Below are positions 7,328 through 15,473 of a stretch of 29,434 nt of DNA, in pieces. This DNA is from an uncultured Oribacterium sp. Its GTDB lineage: Bacteria > Bacillota > Clostridia > Lachnospirales > Lachnospiraceae. The translations under genes and the position numbers were made by a program. The first letter of the stretch is position 1. Each line of letters opens with the position of its first letter. The notes beneath the pieces were generated by a model. That model was not told where the DNA came from, did not search any database, and saw nothing but the letters and a program-made list of their open reading frames with translations. The DNA is taken from contig CAKQWR010000007.1 of the NCBI GenBank assembly GCA_934279105.1, positions 1 to 29,434 on the forward strand, written 5' to 3'.

Positions 7328-8578
7328 ATGACAACATTAATTTCAGTATTTACAAATCAGTTTTTCATGATTTTTCTGGCAATCACCATCGGCCTTCTGA
7401 TCGGAAAAATCAAGATCGGTAATTTCTCACTCGGTGTTTCCGGAGGCATCTTCTCCGGTATCGCCATCGGCTACTTCGCAGAGGCATGGGCAAAGGGCGT
7501 ACAGGAGGGAGAGCTCGGATATGCGAGTGCGGCAGCTGTTTTAAAGACCGGTGTCGTCAGTAACCTTTTCTTCACCTTCTTCCTGATGCTGTTCCTCGTA
7601 TCCATCGGTATGAAGGTCGGCGGCAGCATCGGCGCTATTTTTAAGAAGTATGGTGTAAAGTTTGTGGTGATCGGTGTGATGATTCCGGTGATTTCCATGA
7701 TTGTTTCAGTAGCAGCATACCACCTCGTACTGAAAGGTAATCCATCTGTAACCGAGTTTGAAACCATCGGTATGTTTGCGGGTGCCATGACCTCTACACC
7801 GGCCTATGGAACGGCACTCGATGCAGCGGGTGGTGTTGTTTCAGGAGACGCACTCGAAGCTGCTTCCTCTGCCATCAGCCTGGGTTACACCGTCGCATTC
7901 CCGATCGGCGTACTCGTGATCGTGCTGATGATTTCACTGCTTCCGAAGCTGTTCGGTATCGATGTAGCAGCCGAGAAGCTTGCATATGAAAAGGAACTCG
8001 CAGAAAGCACGAGTTCAGAAAAGAAACTGAAGGATGGCCCGATCGACTTTATGGTCATCGCCCTGGTTGCGGTTATCGGTATTCTGATCGGTAATATCAA
8101 GATTCCGCTTGGAAGCATCGGTACGTTCTCCCTCGGCGCCGCCGGTGGTATCCTGGTTTCGGCACTGGTGTTCAGCTACATCGGAAAGATCGGACCGGTA
8201 AACTTCCGTATGGATCAGAAGGGACTCGGTATTCTTTATCAGACCGGACTGACCTTCTTTATGGCCGTCGTTGGTCTTCGCTATGGTTATGATGTGATCA
8301 ATTCGCTGATGGGCTCTGGTTTACAGCTGGCGATCGTTGCGGTCTTCGTCGAGGGTATCTCTGTACTGATTGCATTTATCGTCGGTTATAAGGTATTTAA
8401 GATCAACTGGATCATCCTGAGTGGCGCGATCGCAGGTGGCTGTACATCGGCGCCTGGTCTCGGTGCGGCCATCAGTGCAACGGGTTCTGAGGAACCGACA
8501 GCAGGCTATGGCGCTGCACAGCCATTCGCGATTCTCGCGAATGTTCTCCTCGCAACTTTATTCTTTACTATTGTATAA
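7328..8578 (+). CDS. AspT/AAEx-type membrane exchanger lacking RCK domains
   Basis: This is a 416-aa inner-membrane carrier with about ten or more hydrophobic segments in two related halves. Each half begins with a similar element (GLLIGKIKIGNFSLGVSGG near residue 22 and IGILIGNIKI...GTFSLGAAGG near residue 250). Each half also carries a small-residue signature, GAMTSTPAYGTALDAA and GAIAGGCTSAPGLGAAI, as in the aspartate:alanine exchanger family. AspT proteins are usually about 550 aa with two cytoplasmic TrkA-C/RCK-C domains between the halves. Here only a short charged linker (about residues 215-240) is present. AGGGGAG precedes the ATG. Next to catabolic enzymes it probably imports their substrate, perhaps in exchange for a product; the family suggests a small carboxylate. 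Confidence 0.8.
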   Translation: MTTLISVFTNQFFMIFLAITIGLLIGKIKIGNFSLGVSGGIFSGIAIGYFAEAWAKGVQEGELGYASAAAVLKTGVVSNLFFTFFLMLFLVSIGMKVGGSIGAIFKKYGVKFVVIGVMIPVISMIVSVAAYHLVLKGNPSVTEFETIGMFAGAMTSTPAYGTALDAAGGVVSGDALEAASSAISLGYTVAFPIGVLVIVLMISLLPKLFGIDVAAEKLAYEKELAESTSSEKKLKDGPIDFMVIALVAVIGILIGNIKIPLGSIGTFSLGAAGGILVSALVFSYIGKIGPVNFRMDQKGLGILYQTGLTFFMAVVGLRYGYDVINSLMGSGLQLAIVAVFVEGISVLIAFIVGYKVFKINWIILSGAIAGGCTSAPGLGAAISATGSEEPTAGYGAAQPFAILANVLLATLFFTIV

Positions 8579-8636
8579 TCAGTGAGAAGGCAGACAGTAT
8601 ACGATATACGAACGATGGTGTTAAGGAGAATGACAC

Positions 8637-9461
8637 ATGGAAGATGTCCGGATCGAACATAGATATAATGCGTCGAATTTTCAACTGGAGCGGCACTATG
8701 AGAATGTATACCAGGTCATCATGGTTACGAATGGACGTATCCGCTATCGCGTAGGTGAAAAAATCTACGAAACCGGTCGCGGCGGGATCATCGTACTTAA
8801 TACGCTGGAGGAGCATGATCTCGAGGTGCTGGAGTACCCGTATGAACGTTATATGATTCGCGTCGAGCCGGACTTCTTCCAGAATGAAGTCAGGTATCCT
8901 GAAGTGATCGCTGTTTTCATCAAACGGCCACCGAATTTTTCGCATCTGCTTACGGTCTCAGAACCGGTATGGAACTATCTGTACGACATCGTGTTGGAAA
9001 TGGAGCGCGAGTACAACCATAAGAAGAAGTACTGGGACTGTTATGTCGGAGCAGATCTCCGTCGTATGTTCATCCTGATCTATCGCGAGTGTGCAGATGT
9101 ACTTGCGATGCGGGTAGGACAAAGTGTAACGGTGGCGTACAACATCATGAATTATATCAATCATCATTTTACAGAAAGTATCACTGTAGATAAGATCGCG
9201 TCCGAGCTGTACCTGAATAAAAATTATATTGCGCATGTATTTAAAGAAGAGACCGGTTATAGCCTCATCGGTTATGCAATCCTTCTTCGGATCAATCGCG
9301 CAAAGGTGCTGCTCACCAAAACAGATCAGAGCATCACGCAGATCGCTACGGAATGTGGATATGATGATTTTACTTATTTTTCCAGACAGTTTAAGAAGAT
9401 GACTGCGATGGCTCCGAGTGAATATCGAAAGCACTATGCAGATATGGAAGAAGATGGGTAA
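8637..9461 (+). CDS. AraC-family transcriptional regulator
   Basis: The 274-aa protein has an N-terminal cupin-like sensing half (about residues 15-100, including GRGGIIVLNTLEEHDLEVL) and a C-terminal double helix-turn-helix from about residue 175. The second HTH reads SITQIATECGYDDFTYFSRQFKK, with the family's usual ending APSEYRK. The ATG has AAGGAG about 8 bases upstream. The gene sits 58 bp after the carrier and 53 bp before the reductase gene, in the same direction, so it is probably a local regulator responding to the cluster's substrate. A small palindrome, GTATA-CGA-TATAC at 8597-8609, lies just before it. The direct repeats at 6084-6120 are the likely target. Confidence 0.93.
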   Translation: MEDVRIEHRYNASNFQLERHYENVYQVIMVTNGRIRYRVGEKIYETGRGGIIVLNTLEEHDLEVLEYPYERYMIRVEPDFFQNEVRYPEVIAVFIKRPPNFSHLLTVSEPVWNYLYDIVLEMEREYNHKKKYWDCYVGADLRRMFILIYRECADVLAMRVGQSVTVAYNIMNYINHHFTESITVDKIASELYLNKNYIAHVFKEETGYSLIGYAILLRINRAKVLLTKTDQSITQIATECGYDDFTYFSRQFKKMTAMAPSEYRKHYADMEEDG

Positions 9462-9514
9462 ATAAGACACACGATCAGTATATCTGCTGTCTGCCTCAGA
9501 TGAGGTAATCAAAG

Positions 9515-10870
9515 ATGGCACACGAAAGATTTCATTATAAATCCCTTGAAGAAGTAAAGCAGAAGGCGAGTGAGCTTGGACTCACCCTGCCGTTTGCTGA
9601 GAATACAAAAATACTTGCCGAGCCACTGAAGGTACGTAATATCACGTTTCCGAATCGCCTCGGCATTGCTCCGATGGAAGGCGCAGATTCGACACCGGAG
9701 GGGGCACCTTCGGAGTATACGGTGCGTCGATATGTAAATGAAGCTATCGGTGGCAGCTCCGTCATCTGGTTTGAGGCGATTTCCATCGTGGAAGAGGGGC
9801 GCTCTTCGAAGACACAGCTCCTCCTGAACCAGGACACCCTGGAAGAATTCAAAAAGATGACAGCGGCTGTGAAGGAAGCCGGTATGAAGGCGAACGGCTT
9901 CGCACCGTACCTGATCATGCAGGCAAATCACAGTGGTCGTTACTCCAATCCGGGCAATACACCGGCGCCGATGATCGCCTATCGTCATCCGATTCTTGAG
10001 CAGTATCGTGCGGCAGATGACAGCTGCATCGTCAGTGATGATTATTTAAAGAGCCTCGAGGAAAAGTTCGGCGAGGCTGCTGTGCTGGCAAAGGAAGCCG
10101 GATTCGATGCGATTGATATCAAGAGCTGTCATGGCTATCTGCTGGCAGAGCTCGCATCGGCCTACGAGCGCCCGGGCATGTACGGCGGCAGCTTCGAAAA
10201 CCGTTTCCGTCTTCTGAAGAACGGCATCCGCGCAGCGAAGGTCGTAGAGGATGACAGCTTTATGGTGACGGCACGAATCGGAATCTATGACGGGTATCCA
10301 TATCCGTATGGCTTCGGTGTAAATCCGGAGAGCGGAGAGACACCGGACTATACCGAGCCGATTCGTCTCGTGCGTGAGCTCCACGATGAGTTCGGCATGG
10401 ACATGGTCGATCTCACCATGGGAAATCCGTACGCGACGACACACGTTACCCGTCCGTTTGATTTCGGAAAGTACGCACCGGAGGAGCATCCGTTTGTCGG
10501 TCTCCATCGTATGATCTACGGCATCGGTGAAGTGAAGAAGGCAGTTCCGGAGATGACCATCTGGGCATCGGCACCGACCTATCTTCGCGCCTATGCAGAT
10601 CTGTTTACCGCCGGTGCCGTCGAGCAGGGCCTCTGTGATGGTATGCTCTTCGGACGTATGGCGTTCGCAGATCCTGATTTCGCCAATGAAATCATCCGGA
10701 ACGGGCGCATTGACCCGAACAGAGTATGTCTTACCTGCGGAAAGTGCGGTGACCTGATCCGTGCACATAAGCCGACCGGCTGTGTGATCCGTGATAGTAA
10801 GACCTTTATGCCGTTTTATAAGGAATTCCTGGAAATCAAGAAGAATCAGCCGGCGAATTTCCGTGGCTGA
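9515..10870 (+). CDS. old yellow enzyme family NADH:flavin oxidoreductase (2-enoate/dienoyl reductase type)
   Basis: This 451-aa FMN-dependent TIM-barrel enzyme of the old-yellow-enzyme family reduces activated C=C bonds. Family landmarks are FPNRLGIAPMEG near residue 45, ANHSGRYS near residue 145, SCHGYLLAEL followed by YGGSFENRFRLL near residues 205-230, and CLTCGKC...GC near residues 407-423. The last motif is a four-Cys pattern like the [4Fe-4S] site of dienoyl-CoA reductase and BaiCD/BaiH. The C-terminal NAD(P)/FAD domains of those roughly 650-aa relatives are absent, so electrons must come from a partner. The usual HAGR and HxAHGY motifs read NHSGR and KSCHGY here. GAGGT lies 8 bases before the ATG. 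Ene-reductase activity on a cluster intermediate is inferred. Confidence 0.88.
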   Translation: MAHERFHYKSLEEVKQKASELGLTLPFAENTKILAEPLKVRNITFPNRLGIAPMEGADSTPEGAPSEYTVRRYVNEAIGGSSVIWFEAISIVEEGRSSKTQLLLNQDTLEEFKKMTAAVKEAGMKANGFAPYLIMQANHSGRYSNPGNTPAPMIAYRHPILEQYRAADDSCIVSDDYLKSLEEKFGEAAVLAKEAGFDAIDIKSCHGYLLAELASAYERPGMYGGSFENRFRLLKNGIRAAKVVEDDSFMVTARIGIYDGYPYPYGFGVNPESGETPDYTEPIRLVRELHDEFGMDMVDLTMGNPYATTHVTRPFDFGKYAPEEHPFVGLHRMIYGIGEVKKAVPEMTIWASAPTYLRAYADLFTAGAVEQGLCDGMLFGRMAFADPDFANEIIRNGRIDPNRVCLTCGKCGDLIRAHKPTGCVIRDSKTFMPFYKEFLEIKKNQPANFRG

Positions 10871-10885
10871 GAAAGGATGTGCATC

Positions 10886-11653
10886 ATGAAAAAAACAGCT
10901 ATCGTAACCGGATCCAGCAGAGGCATCGGCTTCGCCATCGCGAAGCAGCTCGGACTGGATGGATATAATATCGTAATGGTTGCCACCGGTGCGCAGGAGA
11001 AAAACCAGGCAGCGCTGGATGAGCTGCAGGCGCTCGGCGTCGAGTGTGCCTACGTACAGGCAAATATCGGCTGCAGTGAGGATCGCGCAAAGATCGTTTC
11101 GGAAGCAGTCGCGGCATTCGGTCGTATCGATGTACTCGTGAACAATGCAGGTGTCGCTCCGAAGGTACGTGCAGATCTTCTGGAGATGAGCGAGGAAAGC
11201 TTCGATTATGTCGTCGGCATCAACACGAAGGGCAACATGTTCCTAACGCAGCAGGTGGCGAAGCAGATGATCCGGCAGGAGCCGGTCGATGGCCGTAAGG
11301 GCGTGATCGTCAATGTTTCCAGCTGCAGTTCGGTCGTTTCCTCTGTGAATCGTGGAGAGTACTGCGTTTCGAAGGCTGGCATCAGCATGCTGACGACGCT
11401 TTATGCCGATCGTCTCGCCGCCGAGGGTATCCTCGTGAATGAGGTTCGTCCGGGGGTGATCGCTACCGATATGACGACGAAGGTCCAGGGAAAATATGAC
11501 GCGCTGATTGCGCAGGGCACTTTCCCGATCGCCCGCTGGGGCACCCCGGAGGATGTCGCTGGTGCGGTGAGCCTGCTCTGCAGTGATCGCCTTCGCTATA
11601 CAACGGGAAATTATATCGACGTGGACGGCGGATTCCACATTCAGCGCCTGTAA
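10886..11653 (+). CDS. short-chain dehydrogenase/reductase
   Basis: This classical SDR of 255 aa interconverts an alcohol and a ketone using NAD(P)(H). The cofactor motif TGSSRGIG is at residues 8-15, NNAG at 86-89, the catalytic Ser cluster near 142-147 and YCVSK at Tyr159-Lys163. The family C-terminus (TGNYIDVDGGF) is present. A start at 10877 would place AAAGGA directly against the start codon. ATG 10886 gives about 8 bases of spacing and begins with the usual MKKTAIVTG, so it is preferred. The gene lies between two flavoprotein genes with gaps of about 15 bp, which supports one operon. Its substrate is unknown; 3-ketoacyl-ACP reductase (FabG) is the nearest generic alternative, but this context is catabolic. 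Confidence 0.92.
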   Translation: MKKTAIVTGSSRGIGFAIAKQLGLDGYNIVMVATGAQEKNQAALDELQALGVECAYVQANIGCSEDRAKIVSEAVAAFGRIDVLVNNAGVAPKVRADLLEMSEESFDYVVGINTKGNMFLTQQVAKQMIRQEPVDGRKGVIVNVSSCSSVVSSVNRGEYCVSKAGISMLTTLYADRLAAEGILVNEVRPGVIATDMTTKVQGKYDALIAQGTFPIARWGTPEDVAGAVSLLCSDRLRYTTGNYIDVDGGFHIQRL

Positions 11654-11667
11654 GGAGTCTCGTACAT

Positions 11668-13617
11668 ATGAAAAAGCATATCGTAAAAGCCGGTGCCTAT
11701 ACAGCACGGGTGTACAGCTGTAACACCGCAGTCGTCGGCAGCGGTGCGGCTGGCTTCAATGCAGCGGATCGACTGTGGAAGCTGGGACAGCATGATATCG
11801 CACTGGTGACGGAAAACAGAGTGAGCGGCACCAGCCGGAATACAGGAAGTGATAAGCAGACCTATTATAAGCTGACATTGTCCGGTGGCGATCCGGATAG
11901 TGTACGGGAGATGGCGGAGACACTCTTTGCCGGTCGCTGTGTCGATGGAGACATCGCGCTCTGTGAAGCGGCACTCTCGACCCAGTGCTTTCTGAAGCTG
12001 GTCGAGCTGGGCGTGCCGTTTCCACGGAACCGCTATGGGGAGTACATCGGATATAAAACGGATCATGATCCACGGCGACGTGCCACCAGCGTCGGACCAT
12101 ACACGAGTAAGCAGATGACGGAGTGTCTCGAGCGCTCGGTGATGGAGGAGGGTGTGCCTGTGCTTGATAAGCTGCAGGTCATCAAGGTGCTGGTACAGGA
12201 TGAAACCGTCTGCGGGCTTCTCTGCATGGATGTGAATGCAGAGAAAGCGACGGATCGCTTCGTTCTGATCCGGTGTAAAAATATCATTTATGCGACCGGT
12301 GGACCTGCCGGTATGTATGCGGACAGTGTGTATCCCCTCAGCCAGTTCGGAGCGACGGGCCTCGCACTGGAGGCTGGCGTAAAAGGAAAGAATCTGACCG
12401 AATGGCAGTATGGCCTTGCCTCCGTCCATCCGCGCTGGAATGTATCCGGCACCTACATGCAGGTGCTGCCGAGAGTGTATTCTACGGCGGCGGATGGCAG
12501 TGACGAGCGGGAGTTCCTGATGGACTTCTTCACTGACGCACAGGATATGCTGAGTAAGCTTTTTCTGAAGGGCTATCAGTGGCCGTTCGACGTGCGAAAG
12601 GTGGCGGACGGAAGCTCGATCATCGATATCCTGGTGTATCTGGAAAGCTGCAAGGGCCGGAGAGTATACCTCGACTATCGGAAGAATCCGGTCCATGGCG
12701 ATTTTGATTATGCGAAGCTTCTGTCGGAGGCACGGGAATATCTCGAGCGTGCCGGTGCCTGCTTCGGCACGCCAATCGAGCGGCTGGCACACATGAACCA
12801 GCCGGCGATCGATTTTTATCAGGATAAGGGTGTCGACCTTAATACGGAACCGCTGGAGATCGCCCTCTGCGCACAGCACAACAATGGCGGTTTAAGCATT
12901 GACTGCTGGTGGCAGACGAATGTGCATGGCTTCTTTGCCGTGGGCGAGGTGGCCGCCAGTCATGGCGTCTATCGTCCGGGTGGAACCGCACTGAATGCCG
13001 GACAGGTCGGCAGTACGCGTGCAGCGCAGTATATCGCAGCAAGATGTCAGGGGGAGGCCCCGGCGTTCTTCGAGGGCGTGGCTGCCAGCGCACTCAAGGA
13101 AATGGGTGACCTTTCGGAGCGGATATGGTCGGAGGATGGCAATGTACGCGCACTCTGGCAGCAGGCAGCGGAAAATATGAGTCGCTGCGGCGCTGCGATT
13201 CGTGATACAGACGAAATCGAAGCCTATGTGACACATGTTGAGAAGCAGCTGGCAGAATTTGCAGAAAGCGTATCTGTATCGAATCGTGCACAGCTTTCGA
13301 TGGCATACCGCCTTCGGGATATGCTGATGAGTCAGCGGGCATACCTGCGTGCGATGATGGACTATACAGCACATCAGGGGAAGAGCCGCGGAAGTGCGCT
13401 GTACACCGATATGAGAGCGGGCACGAAGCCATATGATTCTCTTCCGGACAGATTCACCTTTGCGTTGGATGAGAATGAGCATCCGCTCGTGCAGGAGCTC
13501 TGGTTTGAGAATGACGCCTGCAGGTCGGAGTGGCGTGCCGTCCGTCCGATTCCGGAGGACGATGACTTCTTCGAAAATGTATGGCGGAGCTATCGTGAAA
13601 ACCAGAATATCATGTGA
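11668..13617 (+). CDS. FAD-dependent oxidoreductase, fumarate reductase/succinate dehydrogenase flavoprotein family
   Basis: This 649-aa FAD-binding protein of the FAD_binding_2 group has GSGAAG at residues 24-29, a second FAD region IIYATGGPAGMY near 207-218 and NVHGFFAVGEVA near 417-428. Active-site candidates are His404 in AQHNNGG and Arg436 in VYRPGGTALNAGQ. A C-terminal helical domain from about residue 470 resembles that of SdhA and L-aspartate oxidase. There is no signal peptide or covalent-FMN domain, so it acts in the cytoplasm, unlike the relative at 24275. AAGGAG lies 10 bases before the ATG. It is the last gene of the cluster and is followed by a terminator. It probably oxidises or reduces a cluster intermediate. 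An aspartate oxidase role is unlikely because nadA and nadC are absent here. Confidence 0.85.
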   Translation: MKKHIVKAGAYTARVYSCNTAVVGSGAAGFNAADRLWKLGQHDIALVTENRVSGTSRNTGSDKQTYYKLTLSGGDPDSVREMAETLFAGRCVDGDIALCEAALSTQCFLKLVELGVPFPRNRYGEYIGYKTDHDPRRRATSVGPYTSKQMTECLERSVMEEGVPVLDKLQVIKVLVQDETVCGLLCMDVNAEKATDRFVLIRCKNIIYATGGPAGMYADSVYPLSQFGATGLALEAGVKGKNLTEWQYGLASVHPRWNVSGTYMQVLPRVYSTAADGSDEREFLMDFFTDAQDMLSKLFLKGYQWPFDVRKVADGSSIIDILVYLESCKGRRVYLDYRKNPVHGDFDYAKLLSEAREYLERAGACFGTPIERLAHMNQPAIDFYQDKGVDLNTEPLEIALCAQHNNGGLSIDCWWQTNVHGFFAVGEVAASHGVYRPGGTALNAGQVGSTRAAQYIAARCQGEAPAFFEGVAASALKEMGDLSERIWSEDGNVRALWQQAAENMSRCGAAIRDTDEIEAYVTHVEKQLAEFAESVSVSNRAQLSMAYRLRDMLMSQRAYLRAMMDYTAHQGKSRGSALYTDMRAGTKPYDSLPDRFTFALDENEHPLVQELWFENDACRSEWRAVRPIPEDDDFFENVWRSYRENQNIM

Positions 13618-13675
13618 TGCGCCCGGGTAGCAATGGCTGGCAGAAGTGGCGAAATAACGGAAGATTTCAGGCATA

Positions 13676-13717
13676 AACAGCGCAGGATGGAGAATCGATT
13701 CATCCTGCGCTGTTTTT
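13676..13717 (+). terminator. intrinsic terminator ending the amidohydrolase cluster
   Basis: A perfect 14-bp stem, AACAGCGCAGGATG against CATCCTGCGCTGTT, has an 11-base loop and T residues to 13717. It marks the 3' end of the six-gene run. Confidence 0.93.
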
Positions 13718-13729
13718 ATGTAAATATAC

Positions 13730-13758
13730 TTCACAAGTGTTCAGAAAGTTGATATAAA
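13730..13758 (+). promoter_or_regulatory. promoter of the MATE gene
   Basis: TTCACA (13730-13735), a 17-bp spacer and TATAAA (13753-13758) form a good sigma-A promoter just after the terminator. It implies a leader of about 185 nt before the MATE start. I could match that leader to no riboswitch class. Confidence 0.6.
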
Positions 13759-13815
13759 GAGGGAGGGTTGCATCGATTTCAGCTTATATGCAGGGCAGAG
13801 GACAGCGCTCTCAAA

Positions 13816-13926
13816 ATGAAGATTCCATGTGGCAAGGCTGCAGCGGGAAGCCCGGCGAGTTTAGAGCTTGAAGTAACATATTTTCCATGGGACGATGTTG
13901 CAGAAATGAAAGCGAAGCGCAGATGA
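13816..13926 (+). CDS. possible small ORF (36 codons) in the MATE leader
   Basis: An ATG at 13816 opens a frame ending at 13926, 24 bp before the MATE start. The frame is also open further upstream, from about 13759. The predicted peptide contains LELEVTYFPWDDV. I do not recognise it, and the nearest Shine-Dalgarno-like sequence (GAGGA) is about 13 bases away. It may be a short leader peptide, the end of a decayed gene, or chance. Confidence 0.2.
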   Translation: MKIPCGKAAAGSPASLELEVTYFPWDDVAEMKAKRR

Positions 13927-13950
13927 GAGCAGAGTGCTGAGGAGGGAGTT

Positions 13951-15297
13951 ATGAAGAAAGCAATCAGTATGACCGAGGGGCCGCTGGCGAAGCAGATTCT
14001 GTTTGTGAGTCTACCACTCATGTTATCAAACCTTTTACAGGTACTGTTTAATATATCGGATGTGGCCATCGTCGGTCGCTTCGCGGGCTCGACGGCGCTC
14101 GGATCCGTTGGATCCACGAGTATATTCGTCACCCTGTTTACGGGCTTTCTGATCGGTCTCGGCGGCGGTATCAATGTACTGGTGGCTCGTTTTTATGGCG
14201 CGAATCGTGAGAAGGATGTAAAGAAGACGGTAGGATCGTCGCTTATCATCAGCCTGATCGCAGGTATCCTCCTCCTTCTGGTCGGACTCTACGGATCGCC
14301 GGCGCTTCTCCGCCTCATCAATACGAAGCCGGATCTGCTGCCGGGGGCGGTCATGTACCTGCGGGTCTACTTCCTCGGTATGCCGGCGCTTGCGCTTTAT
14401 AATTACGGTAATGCCATCTTCAGTGCCATCGGTGATACGAAGAAACCGCTCATCTTTCTTGCGATTGCGGGCATACTGAATGTCGTACTGAATCTGTTCT
14501 TTGTGATCGTATGTAATCTAAGCGTCGTTGGCGTCGCCCTCGCCAGTGCGATTTCGCAGTGTGTTTCTGCAGGTCTGATTCTTCATGCCCTTACGAAGGT
14601 GCAGGACAGCTACGCATTACACCTTTGTGAGGTAAAGTTTGATAAAGCGATGGGAAAGCGTATTCTGCTGCTCGGCGTTCCGGCCGGTATGCAGAATGCC
14701 ATTTTTGCGATTGCGAACCTGTTTATTCAGGCCGGTGTCAACTCCTTCGATTCGCTGATGGTGAAGGGAAACTCTGCAGCGGCCAATGCAGACAACCTGA
14801 TCTATGATGCCATGGCCGCGATCTATATGGCCTGCGCAAGCTTCATGAGCCAGAACTACGGCGCCGGAAAGGTCGATCGCGTGAAGAAGAGCTTCTTCAT
14901 CAGTCTGGCGTACTCATTCGCCATCGGCCTCGTGCTTGGTGGCAGCCTGCTTCTGTTCGGACGCGAATTCCTCGCACTGTTCACGACGGAACCGGATGTC
15001 ATCGATGCCGGTATGCACCGAATCGGTGTCATGGGACTCGCCTACTGCATTTCGGCCTTCATGGACTGTACGATTGCTGCCTGCCGTGGCCTCGGTGAAA
15101 CCGTCGTGCCGACCATCCTCGTGGTGCTCGGCTCCTGTGTCTTCCGTGTCATCTGGGTGTATACGATCTTCGCCCACTTCCACACGATCCCGTCGCTCTA
15201 CCTCCTGTATCCGTTCTCCTGGGGACTGACGGCCATCGCGGAGCTCATCTACTTCGCCCGCGTTTACAAAAAAGCGATGCGGATCTATCGACATTGA
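13951..15297 (+). CDS. MATE-family multidrug/metabolite exporter
   Basis: The 448-aa, twelve-helix membrane antiporter is built of two homologous halves typical of the MatE family. The first half begins with EGPLAKQILFVSLPLMLSNLLQVLFNISDVAIVGRFAG. The second begins near residue 235 with LLGVPAGMQNAIFAIANLFIQAGVN. It exports organic cations or other small molecules using Na+ or H+ flux. GAGGAGGG just upstream supports the ATG. It has its own promoter and terminator, so it is probably a single-gene unit independent of the cluster before it. The substrate cannot be predicted. Confidence 0.93.
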   Translation: MKKAISMTEGPLAKQILFVSLPLMLSNLLQVLFNISDVAIVGRFAGSTALGSVGSTSIFVTLFTGFLIGLGGGINVLVARFYGANREKDVKKTVGSSLIISLIAGILLLLVGLYGSPALLRLINTKPDLLPGAVMYLRVYFLGMPALALYNYGNAIFSAIGDTKKPLIFLAIAGILNVVLNLFFVIVCNLSVVGVALASAISQCVSAGLILHALTKVQDSYALHLCEVKFDKAMGKRILLLGVPAGMQNAIFAIANLFIQAGVNSFDSLMVKGNSAAANADNLIYDAMAAIYMACASFMSQNYGAGKVDRVKKSFFISLAYSFAIGLVLGGSLLLFGREFLALFTTEPDVIDAGMHRIGVMGLAYCISAFMDCTIAACRGLGETVVPTILVVLGSCVFRVIWVYTIFAHFHTIPSLYLLYPFSWGLTAIAELIYFARVYKKAMRIYRH

Positions 15298-15317
15298 TCT
15301 GGAATACAATCGAACGG

Positions 15318-15398
15318 TCTGAAATTTCAGATGGTGCTTCTAAATAGAATTCCGGAATGAAGTGGTTCCGGTAAACCTCTGTAGAAGAAAGTTTTTTT
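15318..15398 (+). terminator. structured terminator-like region after the MATE gene
   Basis: A perfect palindrome, TCTGAAATTTCAGA (15318-15331), is followed by an outer stem CTTCTA/TAGAAG (15337-15342 with 15382-15387). That stem encloses CCGGAA/TTCCGG (15352-15357 with 15366-15371). Seven T follow at 15392-15398. It probably ends MATE transcription but is more elaborate than the other terminators here. Confidence 0.45.
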
Positions 15399-15440
15399 GT
15401 GTACAATATTTATACGAAAACAAAATATGATTTGTAAATC

Positions 15441-15467
15441 TTGACAATTTGCATTTGATGCTATACG
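15441..15467 (+). promoter_or_regulatory. strong promoter in the MATE-ptsH gap (TTGACA, extended -10)
   Basis: Consensus TTGACA (15441-15446) is followed after 15 bp by TATACG (15462-15467), with TG one base before the -10. The short spacer is compensated by the extended -10. The first terminator downstream is only about 65 bases away, and no coding frame begins between them. Confidence 0.5.
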
Positions 15468-15473
15468 CGCTAA

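Noticed and set aside
9515..11653. Reading the OYE plus SDR pair as part of a bile-acid (bai) operon
   Set aside because: The old-yellow-enzyme protein lacks the C-terminal NAD domains of BaiCD/BaiH, and no CoA ligase, CoA transferase or BaiE dehydratase is present.
11641..13734. Long minus-strand frames opposite the FAD-dependent oxidoreductase gene
   Set aside because: They shadow a clear + strand flavoprotein, are rich in residues typical of antisense translation, and show no family motifs.
13905..13922. Second cre-like sequence (TGAAAGCG...) before the MATE gene
   Set aside because: The right half lacks the required symmetric bases, and it lies well downstream of the promoter.
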